Assembly (NCBI GenBank): GCA_945869725.1
Contig: CAMBPO010000022.1
Coordinates: 1-41,517 of the forward strand
Direction: 5' to 3'
From: Klebsiella pneumoniae
GTDB lineage: Bacteria > Pseudomonadota > Gammaproteobacteria > Pseudomonadales > Pseudohongiellaceae
Length of the DNA stretch: 41,517 bases
Both the position numbers and the translations under genes were made by a program. Under the pieces are notes generated by a model. That model saw only the letters and a list, made by a program, of their open reading frames with translations. It was not told where the DNA came from and ran no database searches. This document shows positions 17,036-25,888 of this stretch, in pieces. How positions within the stretch are numbered: position 1 is the first letter of the stretch; each line of letters opens with the position of its first letter.

Positions 17036-18553
17036 TCAGCCAGATTCAAGGCTGAAAAGTGTAAGTGTTACCAAGCCGGATCTGACCGGGCGGCCATCGC
17101 GTAAGGCGGGTCTGAACTGCAGTGTCTCAAGTGCAGTTTTGCCCTGAATTCTGGAGCTGACGTTATCTGGCAGGGATGCCGTTATGTCTATTCTGTCAGC
17201 CTGGCCATTCATACCGATGTTAAATGTCAGGGTTGCCATCGTGCCATCAGGTGTTGATATCAGGCCAGTCTCAGACAGATTCTCATACCGTAAACCTGGA
17301 ACACCATCGCGAACCACTGCAACATCCGGAAGCAGCAGCCCTCCGGTTTGCTCATCCGTAGTACATTTGCTTGGTATCCCGGTCAGGCGGCCGTCGAAAT
17401 TGCCTGAAGGGAGAAGTGCGGGGCATGAAAAGTAGTCGTTAAGTGCTTGCTCGGTGTGCCCGGCCTCTAACAGCAGTGTCCATGCAGTGCGATAGTAACC
17501 TGCTGCAGAACCTGCGGCGCTGCTGCCTCTTTGTGGGCCGATATGGGAGCCCATACGCAGTTCATATTGCTGACGCAATAGGACTGAATCCCCAATAAAC
17601 AATTGAATCATGGCTGCCTGTTCGGGATCAGATTCGGCAAGCGCTTCAAGCGCTTCATCGCCGGCTGTGCCCGAACTGTCGGCGAGTGACAGTATCATTT
17701 GTTGATGACGGCTCATCGCTGTGCGGTGAGCTCGCTCAATGACTGTGCTGGTGCGTGAGCCGAATGCAGTTTCTATGTCACTGACCGTTGTCAGCACCTG
17801 GTTACGTCGGTGATCAGGTGTATGAATACCTTCGCTGCGGCTCATCAGCTCCCGGCTTGTGTCTGTGGTTGCGACAATTCCCAGTGCAATATAAAGCTCA
17901 GCCAGAGATCGCTCATAAATCAACTGCTGAAGTTCGGGCCCTGGTGCCATGCTCTCTTTGCCCAGTTCAAGCGCCATCTCCTCAAGCGCCTGAAGTTGCA
18001 GCAGATAAATTGGCTCCTGGATCCTGGGTCCGCGAGCCAGCAACAGACGAGACCAGTTTCCCAATTCCTTAAGATGAGCCAGTCTGTCCGTCACAGCCAT
18101 GTTGTCACTGCGCTCAAGTATCAGCGTCAAGTAAGACATTCTGTCAAATATCTGGTTCCAGTTTTTCTCTAACGCCAGAACATCCAGTTGTTGTTTGACT
18201 AGTTCTATCTGCGATGGCGTGTACAGCCCGTCATTGATACGCAAAACCTGGATTTGTTGCTCTAGCAGTGCATTGGCTTCCTCATATCCCTCAACGGAGA
18301 TTAATGCTTCGGTCAGATTACTCATCGGCTGGATGAGTTCTGTGTCGTAGGCGCCAGAGGTTTCCAGACTGCTGTTGAGGACGTCACGCAAACGCTCAAG
18401 TTCGCTCAGTTGTATCTGTGGATCCGCTTCTTCTGCAGATTGGCTATCAGCGGAGGATGTCAATGAAAGTGCAATGCAAATGCTCATCACGCTGCACAAT
18501 CTCAGGACGCGCAGAACAAGCCATCTTCCGGTATCGCTGGAGTCAGATGCCAT
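17036..18553 (-). CDS. Exported helical-repeat protein with TonB-C-like C-terminus
   Basis: A 505-residue protein starting at an ATG preceded by GAGGGTGA; the frame continues to a GTG at 18616. A signal peptide (about 10-35) leads to a long alpha-helical region (about 45-340) rich in Leu/Glu/Ala with TPR-like spacing. The last 90 residues (about 415-505) are strand-rich. The motif TLTFNIGMNGQADRI followed by LETLQFRPALRDGRPV is what TonB C-terminal-like modules show in proteins that are not true TonB transducers. There is no transmembrane anchor besides the signal sequence. I infer a periplasmic scaffold. No named family is recognised with certainty, and it stands alone. Confidence 0.7.
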   Translation of the reverse strand: MASDSSDTGRWLVLRVLRLCSVMSICIALSLTSSADSQSAEEADPQIQLSELERLRDVLNSSLETSGAYDTELIQPMSNLTEALISVEGYEEANALLEQQIQVLRINDGLYTPSQIELVKQQLDVLALEKNWNQIFDRMSYLTLILERSDNMAVTDRLAHLKELGNWSRLLLARGPRIQEPIYLLQLQALEEMALELGKESMAPGPELQQLIYERSLAELYIALGIVATTDTSRELMSRSEGIHTPDHRRNQVLTTVSDIETAFGSRTSTVIERAHRTAMSRHQQMILSLADSSGTAGDEALEALAESDPEQAAMIQLFIGDSVLLRQQYELRMGSHIGPQRGSSAAGSAAGYYRTAWTLLLEAGHTEQALNDYFSCPALLPSGNFDGRLTGIPSKCTTDEQTGGLLLPDVAVVRDGVPGLRYENLSETGLISTPDGTMATLTFNIGMNGQADRIDITASLPDNVSSRIQGKTALETLQFRPALRDGRPVRSGLVTLTLFSLESG

Positions 18554-18707
18554 AGAGTTCACCCTCAGGATTAGATCCCTCGTTGTTGAGTCGCAGTCGC
18601 CATTTCCGAAACGCACATTGCGATGTCAGTATATACAAAACCGGGTGCGTGGGTAGCAGTGCTAAAGCATAAGATCAAGCCTTTATTGTTTAGTTCAAAA
18701 TGTTTGC

Positions 18708-18736
18708 TTGACGGATATGCGACCTTTGACTAGATT
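18708..18736 (+). promoter_or_regulatory. Sigma-70-type promoter for a structured leader
   Basis: TTGACG (18708-18713) and TAGATT (18731-18736) are separated by exactly 17 bp, giving a predicted transcript start near 18743. The next 225 nt hold a folded region and an intrinsic terminator before the aminotransferase gene. Confidence 0.6.
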
Positions 18737-18742
18737 CCCGCT

Positions 18743-18966
18743 CTCAACAGATTTTCCGGTTATTTTTGTAATGTTAACAAACTTGGTCTCAATTCAGTCC
18801 CGCATTGCTGCCTTTGCAGCAGCCGCACGCCGCGCGCGTGCGGCGCGTGCGCGCATGTCTGTCCGGGGCCGGGAGACTGAATTCATCTGTTGATAGGTAA
18901 GTAAACCAGTCATCAGTGGAAAAATTCAAAAACCTCTGAGGCCCCCGGGCCCAGAGGTTTTTTTTT
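18743..18966 (+). ncRNA. Structured leader RNA, candidate attenuator
   Basis: A promoter-to-terminator unit of about 224 nt. An outer stem pairs AATTCAGT..CCC (18791-18801) with GGGAGACTGAATT (18871-18883). Inside are a GCTGC/GCAGC hairpin (18807-18820) and a perfect 9-bp GCCGCACGC/GCGTGCGGC hairpin (18822-18844), so the region resembles a multi-branched junction. The segment CCGGGGCC (18863-18870) could instead pair with GGCCCCCGG in the terminator (18940-18948), a possible antiterminator. The same stretch also reads as a 40-codon frame (18771-18893) with 10 Ala and 8 Arg codons, but no Shine-Dalgarno is seen. It could be a peptide-type attenuator, a ligand- or protein-sensing leader, or a free small RNA. 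Confidence 0.5.
18931..18966 (+). terminator. Strong intrinsic terminator in front of the aminotransferase gene
   Basis: AACCTCTG (18931-18938) pairs with CAGAGGTT (18952-18959), extended by GGCC/GGCC after a single bulged A, followed by nine Ts. It lies 62 bp before the GTG of the next gene, so it either ends a small RNA or conditionally blocks entry into that gene. Confidence 0.92.
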
Positions 18967-19027
18967 GCCCTGAAATTTTATTAATTTTTCAAAGCTGTAC
19001 CTCTCGGGACAGCAAGGCGAGGTTAAA

Positions 19028-20254
19028 GTGTCAGTTAAAGATGTTGAAGACAGCCTGGGTCTGCAGGTGTGCAGAAAGCAGACGCTGGTGATCGACAGGG
19101 GGGAGGGGGTTCATGTGTGGGACGTCAACGGGCAAGCTTATCTGGATTTCACCGCGGGGTGGGGCGTGACCTGTCTGGGGCACTCGCATCCGGTGATTGT
19201 CAATGCGATAAGAGATCAATCGGCACGCATCATTCAGAATCCCAATTCAGGTTTTACATATTCACCGGCGCGGGCAGCCTTGCTGCTGGAGTTAAAGAAG
19301 GTGTTACCCACGGGATTGGAGCGCATGTTTTTCGCCAACAGCGGAGCCGAGGCCAATGATGCAGCGCTTAAACTCGCCAGAAAGATTACCGGCCGCTCAA
19401 AAGTGATCTCGATGACAGGCGCTTTTCACGGCAGAACTCTGGCGACCCTGTCGGTATCTGGTGGGTCCCAAAATGCAGAGCGTTACCTCCCACGCGTCCC
19501 TGGTCAGGCTTTTTGTCAGCACAACAGCATCGAAGGCATTGATGACGTTATCGACAGCACCGTTGCTGCTGTCATCATCGAACTTGTGCAGGGTGAGGGC
19601 GGTGTGAGACCTCTGGACAAGGCTTATGTGAAGCACCTGCGAGACCTTTGTGATCGTCATCAATGCGTTTTGATCATTGATGAGGTGCAGACTGGCTTTT
19701 GTCGGACTGGACGATTTTTTGCTACCGACGCTTATGAGGTGGCGCCTGACATTATGACGATGGGCAAGGGTATCGCCGGCGGGTTGCCTTTTGCGGCGAT
19801 GGCCATGACAGCGTCGTTGGCTAACGCAGTTGAATTGGGTGACCACGGCGGTACGTACTGCGGGAATCCTCTGTCGTGTGCAGTGGCGGCGCAGGTCATC
19901 CGCTACCTTAATGAAAACCAAATTGCAGACAAAGTAGCAGAACTGGGTGTTGTAGCGGTGCAGGATTTGCTGCGGCTCAGAGATCGGTTTCCCGACGTTA
20001 TCAAGGATGTCAGGGTGCTGGGTTTGATGATGGCTATTGAGCTCAATCACGACCGTCATGTCTGGCCATTGACTGATTTCTGTTTGCAGCGTGGGTTGCT
20101 GGTAACGCCAACAAAAAATGCCGTTGTTCGTCTGCTCCCCTCTTTGTTACTCACACAGGAAGAGTGGCGTGAGGGTGTCAGCAGGCTGGAGTCTGCTCTA
20201 AGCATGCTCGCCGTAACGCAGGTGGCGGTTGTGAGCCCGGGGGGCCTGCGCTAG
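19028..20254 (+). CDS. Class III aminotransferase, acetylornithine aminotransferase-like
   Basis: A 408-residue PLP enzyme of fold type I, closest in pattern to ArgD/AstC-type aminotransferases. Visible are GEGVHVWDVNGQAYLDFTAGWGV, LGHSHPVI, FFANSGAEANDAALKLARK, GAFHGRTLATL, QGEGGVRPL, the PLP Asp in IIDEVQTGFCRTG, and the Schiff-base Lys in MTMGKGIAGGLPFA. It probably transfers an amino group from an omega-amino compound (N-acetylornithine, succinylornithine, 4-aminobutyrate or similar) to 2-oxoglutarate; the exact substrate is not decided. GTG start with GGCGAGG upstream. The strong terminator and structured leader in front suggest control by premature termination. No other arginine genes are adjacent, so I do not assign argD. 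Confidence 0.9.
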   Translation: MSVKDVEDSLGLQVCRKQTLVIDRGEGVHVWDVNGQAYLDFTAGWGVTCLGHSHPVIVNAIRDQSARIIQNPNSGFTYSPARAALLLELKKVLPTGLERMFFANSGAEANDAALKLARKITGRSKVISMTGAFHGRTLATLSVSGGSQNAERYLPRVPGQAFCQHNSIEGIDDVIDSTVAAVIIELVQGEGGVRPLDKAYVKHLRDLCDRHQCVLIIDEVQTGFCRTGRFFATDAYEVAPDIMTMGKGIAGGLPFAAMAMTASLANAVELGDHGGTYCGNPLSCAVAAQVIRYLNENQIADKVAELGVVAVQDLLRLRDRFPDVIKDVRVLGLMMAIELNHDRHVWPLTDFCLQRGLLVTPTKNAVVRLLPSLLLTQEEWREGVSRLESALSMLAVTQVAVVSPGGLR

Positions 20255-20328
20255 TATGCGGGCACATTTAACGTCACATCATCAGTTTTGATCAGCAATT
20301 GCAGCTGAAAAATTGCAGAGGAAAGAGC

Positions 20329-21342
20329 ATGAAAAATCAGAAAATGTGTCTGGCCAAACGGCCTTCAGGTGAACCCGGTGACGACTGCTTCAAGTTGGTA
20401 GAGGAAGAAGTTCCGGCATTGGAATCCGGTCAGATCCTGATCAAGGTCATGTGGTTGTCGCTGGATCCGTACATGCGCGGTCGCATGAATGATGTGAAAT
20501 CCTATGCCAAGCCTTTGCAGATTGGTGATGTCATGACCGGGGAGTCCTCAGGAGAGGTTGTTGCTTCCCGGTCTGATCGGTTCCAGGTGGGTGACTATGT
20601 GACCGCGCACATGGGGTGGCAGTCCATGATTGTGGCGGATGATGACGAACCACGATTGATGAAAGTAGATTTGAAAAATGGCACCTTGTCCGCGCACCTC
20701 GGTGTGGTGGGTATGCCTGGCCGGACTGCGTTTTACGGATTGATGGACGTTGGCAAACCCAGTGCAGGCGAGACGTTGGTGGTTGCTGCAGCTTCGGGTG
20801 CTGTTGGTTCAGTTGTCGGACAGATAGCGCGGATCAAAGGTCTGCGTGTGGTTGGCATCGCTGGCGGCGAAGACAAGTGTCGTTATGTCAGGGAAGAGCT
20901 GGGATTCGACGAATGCCTGGACTACAAAACCGGCAATCTGTCTGAGAAGCTCAAAGCTGCCTGCCCTGATGGTATCGATATCTATTTCGAAAATGTGGGT
21001 GGAGATGTGACCCGTGCAGTAGCCCCCTTGTTGAACAAAGGCGCCAGGGTTCCTATCTGCGGCTACATATCCAACTATAACGACCAGGACATCACCCAAG
21101 CCGAAACGCCGTTCCATATTCTCAAAGCGCTGCCAGATGTACCAGAGCACCGATTTTTTGTTGTCACTGAGTGGCAGGACAGTTGGCAGCAGACCACCGA
21201 GCAGTTGGGCGCGTGGGTGAGTTCCGGTCACATCAAATATCGCGAGTCCATTGGTGAAGGTCTTGAGAATGCACCGGAGTTATTTCGCGGCTTGCTGCGC
21301 GGGCGCAACTTTGGCAAGCAGTTAGTAAAAATAACGGACTGA
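20329..21342 (+). CDS. MDR-family NADP-dependent oxidoreductase (CurA/PTGR-like)
   Basis: A 337-residue zinc-independent medium-chain reductase resembling leukotriene B4 12-hydroxydehydrogenase/prostaglandin reductases and E. coli CurA, which reduce the double bond of alpha,beta-unsaturated carbonyls with NADPH. The N-terminal part has the signature LSLDPYMRGRMND. The Rossmann fold has AAASGAVGSVVGQIARIKG and DIYFENVGGDV. ATG start at 20329 after AGAGGAAAG; the frame is open to 20299 but without support. Five bases separate its stop from the next SDR gene, so the two form an operon, probably extending to the second SDR and the acyl-CoA dehydrogenase. Confidence 0.92.
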   Translation: MKNQKMCLAKRPSGEPGDDCFKLVEEEVPALESGQILIKVMWLSLDPYMRGRMNDVKSYAKPLQIGDVMTGESSGEVVASRSDRFQVGDYVTAHMGWQSMIVADDDEPRLMKVDLKNGTLSAHLGVVGMPGRTAFYGLMDVGKPSAGETLVVAAASGAVGSVVGQIARIKGLRVVGIAGGEDKCRYVREELGFDECLDYKTGNLSEKLKAACPDGIDIYFENVGGDVTRAVAPLLNKGARVPICGYISNYNDQDITQAETPFHILKALPDVPEHRFFVVTEWQDSWQQTTEQLGAWVSSGHIKYRESIGEGLENAPELFRGLLRGRNFGKQLVKITD

Positions 21343-21347
21343 TAGTG

Positions 21348-22190
21348 ATGAGCAGAATCAATTCGGGATTTGAAGCGCCGCAACTGTTTTCTGTGGCGGG
21401 TAAAACCGCGCTGGTCACCGGAGGCAGCGCAGGACTTGGGCTGATCATGGCAGAGGCTTTGCTGCGTGGCGGTGCAAAGGTGCTGATCGCATCAAGAAAG
21501 CAGTCAAAGTGCGACGAGGCGCAGGCCTATCTTTCTGCATTTGGCGAATGTTACTCGATGGCGGCAGATGTCACTGTTGCTGAACATCGGCTGGCGTTGC
21601 GCGATTACACCAGTTCGGTGTTTGGAACTCAGGGACTTTCAATTCTGGTTAACAACGCTGGCGCCAATTGGGGGGCCAGCATCGAGCAATACCCTGACGA
21701 TGCCTTTGCCAAAGTCATGAATACCAATGTTAACTCAGTCTTTTCATTGACCAGAGATCTGTTGCCATTACTGGAAGTGGCAGCGGCTGATTTGAATCCT
21801 GCCAGGGTCGTGAATATAGGTTCGATGGATGGACTTCATGTGCCCATTGTTCAGAGAGTGCCCACGTTTGCTTATTCGGCCAGCAAGGCAGCCTTGCATC
21901 ATCTGACCCGCACGCTGGCCGTTGATCTGGGTCCGCGCGGCATAACCGTGAACGCGATTGCGCCTGGTTTTTTCCATTCAAAAATGGCGGATCACGTGCT
22001 CAAGGTCTATGGAGATGATATTGCCGGTGATAGTCCGCTCGGTCGTTGTGGTGAACCGGAGGAAATTGCAGGCGCTCTGCTTTATCTGGTCTCCCGCGCA
22101 GGGGCTTATACCAATGGAATTGTGCTGCCCGTAGATGGTGGGACGCACATCAGTAAAGGGCGCCGTGACTGGATGAATGCTCCTGGGTAA
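21348..22190 (+). CDS. Short-chain dehydrogenase/reductase (SDR)
   Basis: A 280-residue classical SDR. The nucleotide-binding loop is TGGSAGLG, the structural motif NNAGANWGA, the catalytic Ser lies in NIGSMDG and the Tyr/Lys pair in YSASKAALHHL. The C-terminal part has NAIAPGFFHSKM and LPVDGGTHIS. It is similar in layout to gluconate 5-dehydrogenase and FabG-like oxidoreductases acting on a keto/hydroxy group. An ATG at 21348 was chosen over an adjacent GTG at 21345. It follows the MDR reductase by five bases. In this context it probably acts on the same small-molecule or acyl-CoA pathway, which is inference. Confidence 0.92.
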   Translation: MSRINSGFEAPQLFSVAGKTALVTGGSAGLGLIMAEALLRGGAKVLIASRKQSKCDEAQAYLSAFGECYSMAADVTVAEHRLALRDYTSSVFGTQGLSILVNNAGANWGASIEQYPDDAFAKVMNTNVNSVFSLTRDLLPLLEVAAADLNPARVVNIGSMDGLHVPIVQRVPTFAYSASKAALHHLTRTLAVDLGPRGITVNAIAPGFFHSKMADHVLKVYGDDIAGDSPLGRCGEPEEIAGALLYLVSRAGAYTNGIVLPVDGGTHISKGRRDWMNAPG

Positions 22191-22313
22191 AAGTCTTCTC
22201 AGTGATTGTCCTCGCTGTTATGATTGGGTCGAGTAAAATTCATTAAAATTATAATGGCCTTGGGTTGTCGAATATCGAGTCACCCAGACTGTCAGTGATA
22301 AAGAGGATAAAAC

Positions 22314-23078
22314 ATGGGATTGTTCGACCTGACCGGTAAAGTTGCTCTGATTACGGGTTCTACCAAGGGTATTGGACTGGCAATTGCCCATCGAATGGCG
22401 GAAGCCGGTGCCAAGGTTGTTGTTTCCAGCCGTAATCAGCCCGCTTGTGATGAAGTGGCTGCCGATATCAATGCCAAAGGCGGTGATGCATTCCCTTTTG
22501 CCTGCAATATCAATTACAAAGTTCAGCTGCAGGCGCTTGCAGACAAAACCGTGGAACAGTACGGCAAGATTGATATCCTGGTCATCAATGCAGCGCTGAA
22601 TCCCTTTTACGGCCCCTCGCAGGACATTCCTGATGACGCTTTTGACAAGATTATGAATTCCAACATCGGCAGTGCACATCGACTTTGTCAGATGGTATTG
22701 CCGGGTATGGCAAAACTCGGTGGCGGCGCGGTCATCATCGTTTCTTCGATTGCGGGTATCAAGGGCAGCAATGTACTTGGCGCCTACGGTATCTCTAAAG
22801 CGGCTGACATGCAGATGGCCCGCAATCTTGCCGTCGAGTGGGGGCCACACAATATCCGCGTGAACTGTATTGCTCCCGGCCTTGTACGCACAGATTTTGC
22901 GCGGGCTCTGTGGGAGAATCCTGAGACTTATCAACAAACCGTTTCCAAGTATCCGTTGCGCCGTATCGGCGAGCCAGATGAGATTGCCGGTGCAGCAATC
23001 TATCTCGCGTCGGATGCCGGCAGTTTCACAACCGGCCAAACATTGGTTGTTGATGGTGGCGGCACCATCACAGGATAA
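22314..23078 (+). CDS. Short-chain dehydrogenase/reductase (SDR), DHRS4/FabG-like
   Basis: A 254-residue classical SDR. TGSTKGIG is the NAD(P)-binding loop. The usual NNAG is replaced by INAALNPF, as seen in some DHRS4-like members. The catalytic Ser is in VSSIAG and the Tyr/Lys pair in YGISKAADM; NCIAPGLVRTDFA and VVDGGGTITG close the fold. It probably oxidises a hydroxyacyl or alcohol substrate. A strong AGAGGAT precedes the ATG. The 123-bp gap to the previous SDR contains a TATAAT (22250-22255), so a separate promoter is possible. The acyl-CoA dehydrogenase gene follows after about 110 bp on the same strand. Confidence 0.92.
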   Translation: MGLFDLTGKVALITGSTKGIGLAIAHRMAEAGAKVVVSSRNQPACDEVAADINAKGGDAFPFACNINYKVQLQALADKTVEQYGKIDILVINAALNPFYGPSQDIPDDAFDKIMNSNIGSAHRLCQMVLPGMAKLGGGAVIIVSSIAGIKGSNVLGAYGISKAADMQMARNLAVEWGPHNIRVNCIAPGLVRTDFARALWENPETYQQTVSKYPLRRIGEPDEIAGAAIYLASDAGSFTTGQTLVVDGGGTITG

Positions 23079-23188
23079 CTTTTACACGATAAAGCCGCTG
23101 CCGGTTGCCAACGCGAGCGGTCAACACTGCCAGCACTCAAAAAATCACCTGTTACAACGACTGAACATTGAATAATGAGGAAGTAAAA

Positions 23189-24403
23189 ATGAATCTGGGT
23201 CTCTCCGAAGAAATGCAGGAAGTGCGGGAAAAAATACGCACGTTTGTGGAAGTTGATGTTGCTGCAGTTGAGCACGAATACCACGAAGAAGTCAGTGTCG
23301 GCGACCGATGGTCACATACGCCGCGTCAAGAAGAGATTATGGAGAGCCTCAAGGGTCAGGCGCGCACGCTGGGTTTGTGGAACTTTTTTCTGCCCAAAAG
23401 TCAGGGCGGTGCCGGTATCAGCAATCTTGAATACGCGCATCTTGCTGAAATCATGGGGCGCAGTCGCCTGGCTTCAGAGGCCTTTAACTGCAGCGCACCT
23501 GACACCGGTAACATGGAGGTTCTCGAGAGGTATGGCTCTCAGGAGCAGAAAGATCAATGGTTGAAGCCCCTGCTGGCAGGCAAAATCCGCTCGGCGTTTG
23601 CGATGACTGAGCCGGACGTTGCCTCCTCTGATGCCACCAATATTTCCACCCGTGCCGTATTGGATGGCGACGACTGGGTTATCAATGGCGAGAAGTTTTA
23701 TATCTCCGGTGCTGGCGATGCGCGTTGCAAGATCATGATTGTGATGGTGGTGACCGACCCGGATGCACCAAAACACAGTCGCCAGTCGCAGATTCTGGTG
23801 CCCATGGATACCCCCGGTGTCGCCGTGCTGCGTCCGATGGAAGTGTTTGGCAAAGATGATGCGCCTCACGGGCACATGCACATTCGTTTCAGCAATGTGC
23901 GAGTTCCCAAGGAAAACATTATCCTGGGTCGCGGACGAGGTTTTGAGATTTCTCAAGGTCGTCTTGGACCAGGCCGTATTCACCACTGCATGCGTTCCAT
24001 CGGTGCAGCAGAGCGCGCACTGGATCTGATGTGCAAACGCGCCCTGAGCAGAGAGGCGTTTGGCCGACCGCTGGCTGAACTCGGTGGCAACTATGATGTA
24101 ATCGCCGACAGCCGTATTGAAATCGAAATGTGCAGGCTGCTGGTATTCAAAGCTGCCTACCTGATGGACACCATCGGCAATAAAGCCGCTCGTGACGCGA
24201 TTTCACAAATCAAAGTCGCTGTGCCCAATATGGCACTGCGGGTTATAGATCGTGCCATTCAAATGCATGGCGCTGCCGGTGTGTCACAGGACTTCCCACT
24301 CGCTGCGCTGTGGACATCACAGCGCACACTGCGTCTGGCGGATGGCCCGGATGAAGTGCACCGTCGGGTGATCGCGCGTAAGGAGCTTGCCCAGTACTCG
24401 TGA
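23189..24403 (+). CDS. Acyl-CoA dehydrogenase (ACAD10/11-like)
   Basis: A 404-residue flavoprotein of the acyl-CoA dehydrogenase superfamily, which introduces a trans-2,3 double bond into acyl-CoA and passes electrons to ETF. The N-terminal helical domain is followed by the beta-domain with [17 protein letters not shown] and [15 protein letters not shown]. The C-terminal helical domain has [19 protein letters not shown] and [16 protein letters not shown], a pattern of the ACAD10/11 branch. The ATG at 23189 has TGAGGAAG in front; an upstream TTG (23168) is less likely. It is the last gene of the MDR-SDR-SDR run and is followed by a terminator. The ETF-QO that would accept its electrons downstream of ETF is also in the window (34573). 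Confidence 0.95.
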   Translation: MNLGLSEEMQEVREKIRTFVEVDVAAVEHEYHEEVSVGDRWSHTPRQEEIMESLKGQARTLGLWNFFLPKSQGGAGISNLEYAHLAEIMGRSRLASEAFNCSAPDTGNMEVLERYGSQEQKDQWLKPLLAGKIRSAFAMTEPDVASSDATNISTRAVLDGDDWVINGEKFYISGAGDARCKIMIVMVVTDPDAPKHSRQSQILVPMDTPGVAVLRPMEVFGKDDAPHGHMHIRFSNVRVPKENIILGRGRGFEISQGRLGPGRIHHCMRSIGAAERALDLMCKRALSREAFGRPLAELGGNYDVIADSRIEIEMCRLLVFKAAYLMDTIGNKAARDAISQIKVAVPNMALRVIDRAIQMHGAAGVSQDFPLAALWTSQRTLRLADGPDEVHRRVIARKELAQYS

Positions 24404-24444
24404 TGTGCTGGTGGCACTGATGAGTTTTCGATGAGGGCAAGCAA

Positions 24445-24477
24445 ACCCGGTGATCTACAAAGGTCGCCGGGTTTTTT
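24445..24477 (+). terminator. Intrinsic terminator after the acyl-CoA dehydrogenase gene
   Basis: ACCCGGTGATCT pairs with AGGTCGCCGGGT (two G-T wobbles, 6-nt loop region) and runs into six Ts about 40 bp after the stop codon. Confidence 0.75.
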
Positions 24478-24568
24478 ATGTCTGTTTGTGACTGTCAGAT
24501 GCTGGTCTGGCGATGAAAGCGCCACGTAACAACAACATCTTTAATTTAAGAAACAGGATGTCAAACTC

Positions 24569-25825
24569 TTGAGAATTGCCATTATCGGGACCGGCATAGC
24601 CGGTCTGACTGCGGCTTACAAGTTAAATGCTCGGCATGACATCACCGTGTTTGAGGCTGCAGAGCGTATCGGGGGCCATACCGCAACGATTGATGTGCAC
24701 CTTGAAGGGCAGCGCTATGCTGTCGATACCGGATTCATCGTCTACAACGACTGGACTTACCCCAATTTCATCCGTCTGATGGATGAATTGGGTGTGCAGT
24801 GGCGTGAATCGGATATGAGTTTTGGTGTCAGCTGCGCTCAGACCGGACTGGAGTACGCTGGAGTGACTGGTCAGTTTGAGATGATTAACAGCCTGTTTGC
24901 GCAGCGGCGCAATCTGTTGTCGCCTGCATTTTTGAGAATGCTGACCAACATCCTGTCGTTTAACAAACGCGCTATCAGCGATGTTGAACACGATAAAATC
25001 CCAGACATGACACTCAGGCAGTATGTTGAGCATCATGGTTTAAGTCAGATGTTTATGGACTTCTACCTTGTACCGATGTGTTCTGCCATCTGGTCCACGC
25101 CATTTTTGCAGATGTACGAGTTCCCTGTGCGCTTCCTGCTGCCGTTTTTGTATAAACATGGCCTGATCAATGTTAACAACCGCCCTCGGTGGCGGACCTT
25201 GTGCGGAGGTTCCCAGGCCTACCTTGGGCCGATGACGGCGGCATTTGCTGACAAAATCAGGCTCAATTCACCGGTGCTTTCGATCACCCGGCACGAGCAC
25301 GGGGTCGAGGTCAACAGCGCTGCCGGTTTGGAAATGTTTGATCAGGTGATCTTGGCCTGCCACAGCAATCAGGCGTATGCGTTGTTATCGGATGCTGACA
25401 GCCTTGAAGCCGAGATTTTGTCGAGCATCCGCTATCAGCCCAACGATGTGGTGTTACACACGGACGCAACGGTCATGCCGCGCAGTCGCCGCGCGTGGGC
25501 CAGCTGGAATTACCATCTTGGCAGTGACCGGTCAGGTTTGCCTCGTCTGACTTACGATATGAACAGGCTGATGGGGATTGCGGGCCCGCATCATTTTTTT
25601 GTCAGTCTGAACCATGCCGATCATATTGATTCCACAAAAATTCTCGGTCGATATGATTACGCTCACCCGATTTTCACCCGCGCAGGCGCACAGGCGCAGG
25701 ATCGCTGGGAGCAGATTAATGGTGTGCGTCGCAGTTGGTTCTGCGGAGCGTGGTGGGGCAAAGGTTTTCATGAAGATGGTGTTGTCAGCGCGCTGCGTGT
25801 TGTTGACGCAATTCACAAAGCATGA
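24569..25825 (+). CDS. NAD(P)/FAD-dependent amine-oxidase-like protein
   Basis: A 418-residue flavoprotein. The Rossmann dinucleotide motif IIGTGIAGLTAAYKL begins at residue 5, followed by EAAERIGGHTATIDV and DTGFIVYNDWTYPNF. This is the signature of the group usually annotated as FAD-dependent oxidoreductase beside DUF1365 and a cyclopropane-fatty-acyl-phospholipid synthase-like methyltransferase. A C-terminal FAD-binding segment (SWFCGAWWGKGFHEDGVVSA) is present. In other proteobacteria that cluster is implicated in lipid modification, but the DUF1365 and methyltransferase partners are not adjacent here. TTG start after AGGATG; no better start is visible. It converges on the following regulator gene. 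Confidence 0.88.
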   Translation: MRIAIIGTGIAGLTAAYKLNARHDITVFEAAERIGGHTATIDVHLEGQRYAVDTGFIVYNDWTYPNFIRLMDELGVQWRESDMSFGVSCAQTGLEYAGVTGQFEMINSLFAQRRNLLSPAFLRMLTNILSFNKRAISDVEHDKIPDMTLRQYVEHHGLSQMFMDFYLVPMCSAIWSTPFLQMYEFPVRFLLPFLYKHGLINVNNRPRWRTLCGGSQAYLGPMTAAFADKIRLNSPVLSITRHEHGVEVNSAAGLEMFDQVILACHSNQAYALLSDADSLEAEILSSIRYQPNDVVLHTDATVMPRSRRAWASWNYHLGSDRSGLPRLTYDMNRLMGIAGPHHFFVSLNHADHIDSTKILGRYDYAHPIFTRAGAQAQDRWEQINGVRRSWFCGAWWGKGFHEDGVVSALRVVDAIHKA

Positions 25826-25888
25826 AGCTGCGTTGCTGACGGCACCACGGCGCTTTACTGACCGGACCGGTGCATTAACCGGCCCGGA

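Noticed and set aside
18822..18854. GC-rich palindromic stretch considered as a REP/BIME-type repeat or a replication/attachment site
   Set aside because: No second copy is seen in the window and it fits better as an inner hairpin of the leader RNA.
22218..23039. Long minus-strand open frame (273 codons)
   Set aside because: It lies fully opposite an SDR gene with intact motifs and its translation has no family resemblance.
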